Below, piece by piece: positions 19,317 through 28,256 of a stretch of 64,000 nt of DNA; the first letter of the stretch is position 1, and every line of letters starts with the position of its first letter. The notes beneath the pieces are model-generated. The model was not told where the DNA came from, made no database searches, and worked only from the letters and a program-made list of their open reading frames with translations. The stretch is from CAVWCW01 sp963753615 (GTDB lineage: Bacteria > Pseudomonadota > Gammaproteobacteria > Chromatiales > Chromatiaceae): NCBI GenBank assembly GCA_963753615.1, contig CAVWCW010000002.1, positions 124,001 to 188,000 of the forward strand, read 5' to 3'. The position numbers were made by a program, and so were the translations under genes.

Positions 19317-20618
19317 TTAACCCTCCGTTCCGGCAACCCGGTTGACAACCTGGATGGCGCGCAGGGCGGCGCCGGTGGCGTGTTGGACCGCCCGGTTCAC
19401 GTCCAGCGCATCGGACGCGCCGCCGGCGGCGAAGATGCCGCCGTTCTCGGGCGCGGGCTCGATGAAGCCCTCTTGGTTGATCACGATGTCGACCGGGAAG
19501 CTGTCCTTGTCGACGCTCGGCTCCATGCCGGTGGCCAGCACCACCAGGTCGTGCTCGTTGGCGTAGCGCTCATAGCCTTCGGTATCCACCCCGTGCAGGG
19601 TCGGGTTGCCGTTGGCCTTGTTCTCGACGATCGAGGCGACCTTGGACTTGATGAACTTTACGTTCTCCTTGGCCTGAATCTTGGCGTAGAAGTCCTCGAA
19701 GCGGTCGATCGAGCGGATGTCGATGTAGTAGATGCTGACATCGGAATCGTCATAGGCATCGGTGACGTAGGTGGTCTGCTTCAGCGACGCCATGCAGCAA
19801 ATGCGCGAGCAGTGCAGCAGGTGATTCTTGTCGCGCGAACCGGCGCACTGGATGAAGGCCACGTTCTTGGCCTCCTTGCCGTCCGAGGGGCGGATGATTT
19901 TGCCGCCGGTCGGACCCTGGGGGTCCGCCATGCGCTCGAACTCGACGTTGGTAATGACGTTGGCGATGCGGTCGTAGCCGTAGGGCTGGATTTTGGCCGC
20001 GTCGTATGGCTTCCAGCCGGTCGCCCAGACCACCGCGCCGGCGTTGAACTGCAGGGTCTCTTCCTGCATCTCCAGGTCGATGGCGTCGTACTTGCAGGCC
20101 GCCTTGGCCTTATCCGCGTCAGGGGTGCCGATCATCGCCGGGTCGATCACGTAGCGCTGGGGGTGGGCCATCTTGTGCGGCAGATAGGCGCCCTTGCGCT
20201 TGCTGTTGAGGCCCTTGGCGCCGAGGCCGTAGTTGAACTCGTTGTCGAACTCGGCCTCCACCGCCTTCTCGCACTCGCCACAGGCGGTGCAGTTTTCGTT
20301 GACGTAGCGGGGGCTGATCTTGACGGTGGCCGTGTAGTTGCCCGCTTCCCCGGAGATTTCGGTTACCTCGGCCATGGTCAGAATGGTGAGGTTGGGATTC
20401 ATCTTGGCCCGGCGCTGGTTGATCTCCAGACCGCAGGTGGGGAAGCACAGCTTCGGGAAGTATTTGTATAGCTGGGTGACCCGGCCACCCACAAAGGGGC
20501 GCTTTTCAACCAGAACGACCTGCTTTCCGGTCTCGGCCGCTTCCAGGGCCGCGGTCATGCCGCTGATCCCACCGCCGACCACCAGAATGGTCTCGTTGGT
20601 TGCGATTACCTCCGTCAT
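19317..20618 (-). CDS. qmoA: Quinone-interacting membrane-bound oxidoreductase, subunit A (HdrA-like)
   Basis: Flavoprotein of 433 residues related to HdrA. It has an N-terminal FAD fold (ILVVGGGISGMTAALEAAE, from about residue 11), a cysteine-containing KLCFPTCGLEIN segment, a CTACGEC cluster near residue 110, the CAGSRDKNHLLHCSRICC region seen in HdrA/QmoA, and the closing flavin contact GGIFAAGGASDALD. It is the first gene of the leftward operon, with a clear GACGGAGGAAAG ribosome-binding site. QmoA with QmoB is considered the electron partner of APS reductase. Confidence 0.95.
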   Translation of the reverse strand: MTEVIATNETILVVGGGISGMTAALEAAETGKQVVLVEKRPFVGGRVTQLYKYFPKLCFPTCGLEINQRRAKMNPNLTILTMAEVTEISGEAGNYTATVKISPRYVNENCTACGECEKAVEAEFDNEFNYGLGAKGLNSKRKGAYLPHKMAHPQRYVIDPAMIGTPDADKAKAACKYDAIDLEMQEETLQFNAGAVVWATGWKPYDAAKIQPYGYDRIANVITNVEFERMADPQGPTGGKIIRPSDGKEAKNVAFIQCAGSRDKNHLLHCSRICCMASLKQTTYVTDAYDDSDVSIYYIDIRSIDRFEDFYAKIQAKENVKFIKSKVASIVENKANGNPTLHGVDTEGYERYANEHDLVVLATGMEPSVDKDSFPVDIVINQEGFIEPAPENGGIFAAGGASDALDVNRAVQHATGAALRAIQVVNRVAGTEG

Positions 20619-20936
20619 GGACTTTCCTCCGTCGCGGATTTTCGTGCCAGGTCCGGACAGCGGGGTACTACATGCGCCGGAATACTTGACATTGACACTC
20701 GGTTAATCGATGATCTGGGACTATTTGTACCCCAGATTAATTAGCTCGGTAACGATACTCCCCTTCGCCGTATCCCGCCACCGGAAACCCGCCCAACGAA
20801 TATGAAAATTTCCAATGAGCGGATAGAACTAGGTTATGATGTATTAGCGTTTCCTTATAAATAACCGGGTAATGGTGCCGCCGTAATTCGAGGCGGCGGC
20901 CCCGCCCGGCGCCCGTGCCAGCAGTCCGAGACCGCC
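20619..20936. promoter_or_regulatory. Divergent control region between qmoA and cbbQ
   Basis: This 318-base AT-rich gap holds an inverted repeat ATCTGGG (20713-20719) / 11 bases / CCCAGAT (20731-20737), flanked by partly symmetric TTAAT and ATTAAT. It could be an operator for the leftward qmo operon. Nearer cbbQ are AT-rich stretches (TATGAT near 20836, TATAAATAA near 20855) that may be promoter elements. No gene is visible. Confidence 0.5.
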
Positions 20937-21755
20937 ATGAGCCTACAAGCCCACACCCTGAGACCCGACGAATATTTCATCGACCAAGAGCCCTATTACG
21001 AGCCGGTGGCCGACGAGATCGAGATCTTTGAATCCGCCTACAGCAACCGGCTGCCGGTGTTGCTCAAGGGCCCCACCGGCTGCGGCAAGACCCGCTTCAT
21101 GGAGCACATGGCCTGGCGCCTGCGCCGGCCGCTGATCACCGTCAGCTGCCACGACGACCTCACCGCCTCCGACCTGGTGGGGCGCTTCCTGGTCAAGGGC
21201 GGCGAAACCAGCTGGGTGGACGGCCCCTTGGCCCTGGCGGTGCGGGCCGGCGGCATCTGCTACCTGGACGAGATCGTCGAGGCGCGCAAGGACACCATGG
21301 TGGTGATCCACCCGCTGGCCGACGACCGCCGGGTGTTGCCGATGGAGAAGCTCGGCGAGCTGCTGGAGGCGACCGCCGAGTTCTGCCTCGCCATCTCCTA
21401 CAACCCCGGCTACCAGAGCGTGATGAAGGACCTCAAGCAGAGCACGCGCCAGCGCTTCGTGGCCCTGGAGTTCGATTATCCGGACGCGGAGCTGGAGCAG
21501 CGCATCGTCGAGAACGAGACCGGCATTGCGCCGGAACAGGCGCGCCAGTTGGTCAAGTTCGCGCACATGACCCGCAATCTCAAGGGTAGCGGTCTGGACG
21601 AAGGGGCCAGCACCCGGCTGCTGGTGCACGCGGCCAAGCTGATGCACTCCGGGGTCGAGCCGGTGGCCGCCTGCCGTAGCGCCATCGCCCAGGCGCTGAC
21701 CGACGATGCCGACATGCTGGCGGCGGTCAACGAGCTGTCCTCGTCCCTGTTCTGA
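20937..21755 (+). CDS. cbbQ: CbbQ/NorQ-type MoxR AAA+ ATPase
   Basis: AAA+ ATPase of 272 residues, closely patterned on CbbQ/NirQ/NorQ. Walker A is GPTGCGKT (about residues 45-52), Walker B is ICYLDEI (about 104-110), and the family stretch SYNPGYQSVMKDLKQSTRQRF is intact. With a VWA partner such enzymes form remodelling chaperones: CbbQ/CbbO reactivates RuBisCO by removing inhibitory sugar phosphates, and NorQ/NorD activates nitric oxide reductase. No RuBisCO or nor gene lies within this window. The VWA partner begins two bases after its stop. Confidence 0.9.
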   Translation: MSLQAHTLRPDEYFIDQEPYYEPVADEIEIFESAYSNRLPVLLKGPTGCGKTRFMEHMAWRLRRPLITVSCHDDLTASDLVGRFLVKGGETSWVDGPLALAVRAGGICYLDEIVEARKDTMVVIHPLADDRRVLPMEKLGELLEATAEFCLAISYNPGYQSVMKDLKQSTRQRFVALEFDYPDAELEQRIVENETGIAPEQARQLVKFAHMTRNLKGSGLDEGASTRLLVHAAKLMHSGVEPVAACRSAIAQALTDDADMLAAVNELSSSLF

Positions 21756-21756
21756 C

Positions 21757-23876
21757 ATGGCCGGGCGACACCGCGCAGCGGCGCCGAGATCGAGGCCATC
21801 CTCGATCAGACCTTCGAGGTCGAGTTCACCTTCCGCAACAGCGCCAATACCGCCGCCGCCCTGGCGGCTCTTGAGCGCGGGCGCCAGGACTTCATCCTCG
21901 ACTGGACCCGGCGGGTGGCCACCACCAATATCGAGGTCGGCTACCAGTTCGCGATCCAGGTGGTCTCCGCCCTGGAGGCCCTGGAGCGGCGCACCATCGA
22001 GGCCTGGGCCCTGCATGCCATGGACTGCTATGACCGCTCCGGCCTGCGCCCCGCCCTGGCGGTGATCGCCGACATCGACCGCTTTATCGAGATGGGCCAG
22101 GAGCGGGCCGCCGGCGCGGTGCTCGAAGACCAGGCCGGGGTGCTCGCCCACTTCGTGCACGGCCTTTCCGGGCGCAAGCTCAAGATCGCCGAGGGCGAGC
22201 AGCTCTACACCGACACCGAGACCCTCTACCTGCCCCCGGTAGTGGCCCGCTTCCCCGACGCCCGCGACAACTTCGGCCTGTTTAAGGCCATGGTGGCCCA
22301 CCATTGGGCCCAGACCCGCTTCGGCACCTTCAACCTGGACCTGGGCGCCGAGCTGGCCCGCTTCGACGACCCGCAACATGCCCTCGGCTGTTTCCACCAG
22401 CTGGAGCTGCTGCGCCTGGACGCCTGCGTGCGGCGCGAGCTGCCGGGCCTGTTCCGCGAGATGGCGCGCCTGCGCCAGGCCCTGGACCAGCCCCTGGTGC
22501 CCGAGGGCTGGCGAGAGCCGGCCGAACGCCTGCAGGCCCCCCGGGCCGGCGCCGCCCACTCCCTGGAATTGGTCGCCCGGGTCTATGGCCTGACGCTGCC
22601 GGGCCGGGTCTGCTACCAGGGCGTGTTGCTGCCCGAAGTGGTGGCCGAGGTTCGCGCCCGCCGCCTGGAGCGCGAGAAGGCCTGGTTCCGGGTCAAGCTG
22701 GCGGAGGTGGCCGAAGAGCTGGCCGAGGGCCGGGACCAGCCGCTGCCGGAGCGTTTCGGCCTCAAGGAAAAGCAACGGGCGGCGGAAGACGACCTGGGTG
22801 GTCGCTTCGAGATCACCCTGGAGGACCGCCCGGTGCCGGTGCCCGAAACGGTGGTGGACCTGATGAGCTCCATTATCGTCGACATGGGCGAGATTCCCGA
22901 CGAATACCTGAGCGCCGCGGGCCCCGGCGAATACGACCTGCGCCAGTACGACGAAGACAAGCTCGATCCGGACGAGGTCTGGCAGGGGGCCTACCACGAG
23001 GAAGGCGCCCATCTATATAAAGAGTGGGATTTTAAGCGCCAGCACTACCGCAAGAACTGGTGCGTGCTGCGCGAGCTCAAGATCGACCCGGTGCACGACC
23101 GCTACGCCGAACGGGTGCGCGAGAAGTACCTGGGCCTGGTCAAGCACCTGCGCAAGACCTTCGAGGCCATGGCCGACGAAGACCGCCTGCTCAAGCGCCA
23201 GACCTACGGCGACGGCATCGACATCGACGCCCTGGTCGAAGCCTGGGCCGACGTGCACAGCGGCCTGGAGATGACCGATCGCCTGTTCACCCGCATGCAC
23301 CGCGAAGAGCGCAATATCGCCGTGGTCATCATGGTCGACATGAGCGGCTCCACCAAGGGCTGGATCAACGACGCCGAGCGCGAGGCCCTGATCCTGCTTG
23401 CCGAATCCCTGCAGGCCCTGGGCGACCGCTACGCCATCTACGGCTTCTCCGGCACCACCCGCAAGCGCTGCGAGCTCTACACCGTCAAGACCTTCGAAGA
23501 AGACTACGACAGCGAGGTCCAGGCCCGCATCAGCGGCATCCGGCCCAAGGACTACACCCGCATGGGCCCCGCCATCCGCCACCTCAGCCAACTGCTGCGC
23601 GACACCGAGGCCCGCACCAAGCTGCTGATCACCCTGTCCGACGGCAAGCCCGAAGACTACGACGGCTACTACCTGGGGGAATACGGCATCGAAGACACCC
23701 GCCAGGCCCTGTTCGAGGCCCGCCGCGACGGCATCCACCCGTTCTGCATCACCATCGACGAAACCGCCCGGGAATACCTGCCCCACATGTACGGGGCCGC
23801 CAACTACATCGTCATCAAGGACGTGGCGGCGTTGCCGTACAAGGTGTCGGATATCTATCGGAAGATCACGACCTGA
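21757..23876 (+). CDS. cbbO: CbbO/NorD-type von Willebrand factor A protein (frameshift at start)
   Basis: Partner of the preceding ATPase. The C-terminal VWA domain has an intact MIDAS: DMSGS near 23338, the TRMGPAIRHL threonine region, and LSDGKPEDYDGYY. The body is a long helical CbbO/NorD region. The frame is open directly after the cbbQ stop, and coding-like sequence (GAEIEAILDQTFEVEFTF) precedes the first in-frame ATG at 21915. The natural start is most likely the ATG at 21757, two bases after cbbQ, which enters this frame if one base is missing at about 21771-21773. With it the protein is about 706 residues. Confidence 0.85.
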
Positions 23877-24002
23877 ATTGGCGGAACTCGCCATACTGCT
23901 CCACCACGGAACCAGTCGGTTGGAGTGCGCGGACGCAACCGTTTGCCATTCTCTGAGCTGCGGATAGATAAGTCTTATGACCAAGTCTAACTGAGGCGCG
24001 CC

Positions 24003-24236
24003 ATGACCCGAATCGTCAACGTTCATGAGGCGAAGACTCATCTTTCGAAACTCCTGGAGCAAGCCCACGCCGGAGAAGAAATCATCTTGGCGAAGGCCGG
24101 CAGGCCCTATGCTCGGCTCCTGCCGTTGGCCCCAGCACCTGACGCAAGACAGCCCGGCCGGCTCAACGGCAAGTTGGGCGACGCCTTTTGCGAGCCCCTG
24201 CCTGACGAGGAACTCGACGCTTGGAACGGCCAATGA
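24003..24236 (+). CDS. Phd/YefM-family antitoxin
   Basis: Small antitoxin of 77 residues with the Phd/YefM fold: MTRIVNVHEAKTHLSKLLEQ followed by EEIILAKAGRPYARLLP. The N-terminal part should bind operator DNA and the C-terminal part should neutralise the toxin. Its stop overlaps the start of the PIN-domain toxin by four bases (ATGA), the usual arrangement. The CTGAGGCGCGCC upstream offers a weak ribosome-binding site. Confidence 0.88.
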   Translation: MTRIVNVHEAKTHLSKLLEQAHAGEEIILAKAGRPYARLLPLAPAPDARQPGRLNGKLGDAFCEPLPDEELDAWNGQ

Positions 24237-24619
24237 ATCTGCTGCTGGATACACATGCCCTGCTGTGGTGGTTTACCGATGATGAGCGTCTTTCCCCAAC
24301 CGTAAGGCAGTTGATCGCCGACTCCGGGAATCGCGTCTTTGTAAGCGCTGCCAGCGCCTAGGAAATCGCCACCAAGCAACGCCTGGGAAAATTGCCCGGG
24401 GTGCCCGAGGCCGTCTCCCGCTACTCGGACCTGGTCGCGGCCGACGGCTTCGACCACCTGCCGATCACGCATCTCCACAGCTTACGCGCCGGAGGGTATA
24501 CGGCAGACCATCGCGACCCCTTCGACCGCATGCTCGCCGCCCAGAGCGACCTAGAACGCCTGCCGCTGGTAACCCGGGACCCGGCGTTCGAAGCTTTCTC
24601 TATAGGAACGCTCTGGTAG
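24233..24619 (+). pseudogene. PIN-domain toxin (VapC-like) interrupted by an amber codon
   Basis: Translated through the stop, the product reads as a complete PIN-domain ribonuclease of about 128 residues: LLLDTHALLWW with the first acidic residue, the VSAAS-stop-EIA segment, and HRDPFDRMLAAQ with the later acidic residues. Codon 43 (24359-24361) is TAG exactly where relatives have tryptophan (TGG) in the SAASxWEI motif, so one base change explains it. Everything after remains in frame and well conserved, which suggests recent inactivation or a sequencing error. The antitoxin is intact. Confidence 0.85.
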
Positions 24620-24924
24620 CGGAGAGCCTGCCGTTCTGCGGACCGCGGGCTAGGCCCATAGTGGCGGCGACGGCAGCGACAGAGCGGGCGCTTGGTTCCG
24701 GGGGTATCAGTGGAGGGTATTTAACTTTTTGCTTAGCGGGGAAAGGGGTCAGCGCCATTCGGCTCCAACCCCCTTTATCCCTTTCTCCCTCTATCCCTTT
24801 ATCGGACCCCGGGGTTTGGTGCCGGGGTGGTGGTCTTGCCGGTGATAGGATCGCCGCCTATCTTCTTTATTTGCCCTGCGTCTGGCGCATGGGGTAACCC
24901 GCTTCCCGCCACAGAGGATACAAG
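24620..24924. other. Intergenic stretch with pyrimidine-rich tract
   Basis: No gene is seen. Bases 24767-24804 form a strand-biased C/T-rich tract built on repeats of CCCTTTAT and CCCTCTAT, bracketed by short purine-rich blocks (GGGGAAAGGGG near 24739). It may be a simple-sequence tract or the leader of the following gene. Confidence 0.4.
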
Positions 24925-25374
24925 ATGATGAAATTGCCGATGTTCGGATTAGCGCTGATCGGTCTCGTTGCTTCCGCCGCAGTGGTCGCGGGGGACTTCG
25001 GCAGCGCCGACGAGGCCAAGGCGATGCTCGAAAAAGTGGTGGCCGCGGTTAAGGCGGACGAGGCGCAGGCCCTAGAGATGTTCACCAAAGGCGAAGGAGG
25101 GTTCAAGGACCGGGATCTGTACCCGTATTGCATCGGCCCCGATGGCAATTTCTCGGCCCATCCGGCGCTCGTGGGCACTAACGCCAAGGGCTTGAAAGAC
25201 AAAGCGGGCGCGCCGGTGGGAGAAAAGGTCCTTGCAGCGACGAGTTCGAAGCCGGGCGAGGTTGTGGAGGTGAGCTATGTCTGGACGCGCCCAGGAGAAA
25301 CCGAGCCGGTGGAGAAGATCGCGTTCGTGACCAGGATCCGCGATCAGACATGCGCCGTAGGGTACTACAAATAA
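24925..25374 (+). CDS. Exported single-Cache-domain protein
   Basis: A 149-residue protein with a signal peptide (about residues 1-23, hydrophobic core FGLALIGLVASAAVVAG). A small Cache-type ligand-binding domain follows: DEAKAMLEKVVAAVKADEAQAL, the conserved DLYPYCIGPDGNFSAHP turn, GTNAKGLKDKAG, and VSYVWTRPG. Stand-alone periplasmic domains of this sort resemble the sensor parts of chemoreceptors and kinases. No signalling partner is adjacent. The fold call is good; the ligand is unknown. Confidence 0.75.
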   Translation: MMKLPMFGLALIGLVASAAVVAGDFGSADEAKAMLEKVVAAVKADEAQALEMFTKGEGGFKDRDLYPYCIGPDGNFSAHPALVGTNAKGLKDKAGAPVGEKVLAATSSKPGEVVEVSYVWTRPGETEPVEKIAFVTRIRDQTCAVGYYK

Positions 25375-25499
25375 CGCGGGCGCCTGAGACCGCGGTATCT
25401 CGGCGCCGCCCGCAAAGCCTGTTCCCAGGCTCGCCCCTGCTCTTGGCGATGCCCGCGATTGATTGCGGTTATTGCGGGGGCGTCCGGGTTTTAACCGAG

Positions 25500-26240
25500 C
25501 TACACCCCTGCCCGCACCATCCTGCGCCTGAGAAACGCAATCTGGGTCTGCAGGGGCAGTTCCTTGGGGCAGACGTCGTGGCAGCCGAGCAGGGTCATGC
25601 AGCCGAACACGCCGCTGTCGTCGCCCACCAGTTGGTAGAAGTCTTGGTCGCTGCGGGGGTCGCGGGGATCCAGGCGGAATCGGGCGATCTTATTGAGGCC
25701 GACGGCGCCCAGGAAGTCGGGGCGCATCTGGGCGGTGCCGCAGGCGGCGACGCAACAGCCGCATTCGATGCAGCGGTCGAGTTCGTAGACCTCCTCGGCG
25801 GTGTCCGGATCCATGGCCTCTTCGATGCGGCCGAGGTCGACGGCGTCCTGGTTGACGTGGATCCAGGCCTCCACCCGCTCGTTCATGGTATGCATCCATT
25901 TGCCCGTGTTGACGGATAGGTCGGCGATCAGTTCGAAACTGGGCAGGGGGGCTAGGGTGATCTGAGGCCCGAGGTCTTTGGTGAGGGTGCGGCAGGCGAG
26001 CCCCGGGCTGCCGTTGATGAGCATGCCGCAGGTGCCGCAGATGCCGGCCCGGCAGACGAAATCGAATTGCAGCGAGGCGTCCTGGTTCTCGCGGATGTCG
26101 TTAAGGGCAATGAACAGGGTCATGGCCGGGGCCTCGGTCAGCTCGTAGGTCTGCATCCGGGGCCGGCTGTGCGGGTCATGGGGGTTGTAGCGCAGGACGC
26201 TGATTTCGAGCCGGCGGGCGTCGGGGGCGGTGTCGGTCAT
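25500..26240 (-). CDS. frdB: Fumarate reductase iron-sulfur subunit
   Basis: Iron-sulfur subunit of the Wolinella-type quinol:fumarate reductase, 246 residues from the ATG at 26240. The 2Fe-2S site is CRAGICGTCGMLINGSPGLAC, the 4Fe-4S site CIECGCCVAAC, and the third cluster site lies in CMTLLGCHDVCPKELP. The ATG overlaps the frdA stop by four bases, which fixes the start; the frame is open far upstream only inside frdA. It carries electrons between cytochrome b and FrdA. The order frdC-frdA-frdB matches the epsilonproteobacterial operon. Confidence 0.95.
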   Translation of the reverse strand: MTDTAPDARRLEISVLRYNPHDPHSRPRMQTYELTEAPAMTLFIALNDIRENQDASLQFDFVCRAGICGTCGMLINGSPGLACRTLTKDLGPQITLAPLPSFELIADLSVNTGKWMHTMNERVEAWIHVNQDAVDLGRIEEAMDPDTAEEVYELDRCIECGCCVAACGTAQMRPDFLGAVGLNKIARFRLDPRDPRSDQDFYQLVGDDSGVFGCMTLLGCHDVCPKELPLQTQIAFLRRRMVRAGV

Positions 26241-28219
26241 GCAAACCTCTCGTCTATGCGTTCGTTGCGACCGCGCAGGCGCTCGGGCAGCAGATCCAGG
26301 TAGGGCATCAGGGCCTGCTGCAGGGTATAGCGGTCGGCGTCGCCGAGCTGGCTGTGGATGCGCTCGATCTCGGCCAGGCGCCGGGCGGTGGCCGGGTGCT
26401 CGATATAGTCCTTGGCGCCGTAGCCGCGCCAGCCCGGGGGCAGTTCCATGCGGCCGATGTCCAGGGGCTCGTAGCTGAGGCTGGGCAGGCTGTCGTCGGG
26501 GCTGCGCCATTGGGCGAGGGTACGGCTGGTCCAGTCCCGGTCGTTGCGCTGGGGGTAGTCTTCGCGGTAGTGGGCGCCGCGGCTTTCGGTGCGTTGCAGG
26601 GCGCCGTAGGCTACGCACAGGGCCAGTTTGATCATCAGCTTGACCCGGTATGCGCTCACCAGTTCGGGATTGGCGCCGCGGGCCTTGTAGTCGATGCGGA
26701 TGTTCTCGCTGCGCGCGCGCAGTTTCTGCAGCTCTTCCACCGCGCTGGCCAGCGCCTCGCCGGTGCGGAAGATGCCGACCTTTTCGGTCATGACGTTCTG
26801 CATCTCGCAGCGCAGCTGGTTGGCGTTTTCGCTGCCCGGATGCGCCAGCATCTGGTCCAGCTTGGCTTGTTCGCGTTGCAGGTAGTCGCGGGCCAGGCCG
26901 GCGCAGAGATCGGTGTCGTTCTCCACTTTGTCGCAGAAGTCGGCGATATACTCGCCCACGATCATGCCCGCCACCACGGTCTCGGCCACTGAGTTGCCGC
27001 CCAGGCGGTTGAAGCCGTGCAGGTCCCAGCAGGCGGCCTCACCGGCCACGAACAGGCCCTTGAGGCCGATGCACTCGCCGGTGGGATCGGTGCGCACTCC
27101 GCCCATGGTGTAGTGCTGGGCCGGGCGCACCGGGATCAGTTCTTGCCAGGGTTCGATGCCGAGGAAGTAGCGGCAGATGTCTTTGACCTCGCGCAGATTC
27201 TTCTCGATATGCGGGCGCCCGAGCAGCGTGATGTCGAGCCACAGGTGCTCGCCAAAGCGGGTTTTCACCCCGTGGCCGGCCATGATGTGCTGTTCCATGC
27301 GCCGGGACACCACATCGCGGGACGCCAGTTCGCGCTTTTCCGGCTCGTAGTCCGGCATGAAGCGGTGTTTTTCGGCGTCCAGCAACAGGCCGCCGTCGCC
27401 GCGGCAGCCCTCGGTAACCAGAATGCCGGCGGGGAAGATGCCGGTCGGGTGGAACTGCACCGCCTCCATATTGCCGAGTTGGGCCACCCCGGTGTCGAGC
27501 GCGATGGCATGGCCCATGCCCTGGCAGATCACCGCATTGGTGGTGACCCGATAGATGCGTCCGGCGCCGCCGGTGGCCAGGGCGGTGGCCTTGGCCACGT
27601 AGGCGGACAGCTCGCCGGTGATCAGGTTGCGCACCACCGCGCCGAAGCAGCGCCCACCGCTATGGATCAGGGCGATGGCCTCCATGCGCTGGCGCACCTC
27701 GATCTGGTTGGCGATGGCCTGGTCCGACATGGTGGTGAGCATGGCGTGGCCGGTGCCGTCGGAGGCGTAGCAGGTGCGCCACTTCTTGGTGCCGCCAAAC
27801 TGGCGCTGGGCGACGAGTCCGTGGGCGGCGTCGCGCTCGGTGATCGTCGTGCGCTCGCCGTTGATCACCGCCTCCCGGTCGCCCTTGCGCACCCGGCTCC
27901 AGGGCACCCCCCAGGCGGCCAGCTCGCGCACCGCCTTTGGCGCTGCGTTGACGAACATGCGCACCACCTGCTGGTCGGCGCCCCAGTCGCTGCCGCGTAC
28001 CGTGTCTTCGAAGTGCAGGTCCTCGTTGTCGCCCTGGCCCTTGATGACATTGGCCAGGCTGGCCTGCATGCCGCCCTGGGCCGCTGCCGAATGGGAGCGT
28101 TTCGGTGGCACCAGCGACAGAATAGTTACATCGTGGCCGCGCCGCTTAGCGGCGATGCCCATGCGCAGGCCGGCCAGGCCGCCGCCAATTACAAGAACGT
28201 CTGTATAGAGGATTCGCAT
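26237..28219 (-). CDS. frdA: Fumarate reductase flavoprotein subunit
   Basis: Catalytic FAD subunit of 660 residues. The FAD fold is VLVIGGGLAGLRMGIAAKRRG. The histidine that binds FAD covalently lies in SHSAAAQGGMQ. The substrate-site loops (QFHPTGIFPAGILVTEGCRGDGG, and RPAQHYTMGGVRTDPTG) and GEAACWDLHGFNRLGGNS are all intact. The sequence pattern is closer to Wolinella and Desulfovibrio FrdA than to E. coli SdhA/FrdA. In a sulfur oxidiser it may work as succinate dehydrogenase, fumarate reductase or both; sequence alone does not decide. Confidence 0.95.
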   Translation of the reverse strand: MRILYTDVLVIGGGLAGLRMGIAAKRRGHDVTILSLVPPKRSHSAAAQGGMQASLANVIKGQGDNEDLHFEDTVRGSDWGADQQVVRMFVNAAPKAVRELAAWGVPWSRVRKGDREAVINGERTTITERDAAHGLVAQRQFGGTKKWRTCYASDGTGHAMLTTMSDQAIANQIEVRQRMEAIALIHSGGRCFGAVVRNLITGELSAYVAKATALATGGAGRIYRVTTNAVICQGMGHAIALDTGVAQLGNMEAVQFHPTGIFPAGILVTEGCRGDGGLLLDAEKHRFMPDYEPEKRELASRDVVSRRMEQHIMAGHGVKTRFGEHLWLDITLLGRPHIEKNLREVKDICRYFLGIEPWQELIPVRPAQHYTMGGVRTDPTGECIGLKGLFVAGEAACWDLHGFNRLGGNSVAETVVAGMIVGEYIADFCDKVENDTDLCAGLARDYLQREQAKLDQMLAHPGSENANQLRCEMQNVMTEKVGIFRTGEALASAVEELQKLRARSENIRIDYKARGANPELVSAYRVKLMIKLALCVAYGALQRTESRGAHYREDYPQRNDRDWTSRTLAQWRSPDDSLPSLSYEPLDIGRMELPPGWRGYGAKDYIEHPATARRLAEIERIHSQLGDADRYTLQQALMPYLDLLPERLRGRNERIDERFA

Positions 28220-28256
28220 CAGCTGTTGCCGTTATTGTTGGTTTTCGAGGGGCGCC

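Noticed and set aside
20943..23012. 689-codon minus-strand frame opposite cbbQ/cbbO
   Set aside because: Composition (His/Gly/Leu/Val-rich without motifs) is that of an antisense shadow; the plus strand has clear AAA and VWA domains.
24767..24804. CT-rich tract considered as a CRISPR or tandem-repeat array
   Set aside because: Units are too short and irregular and there are no spacers.
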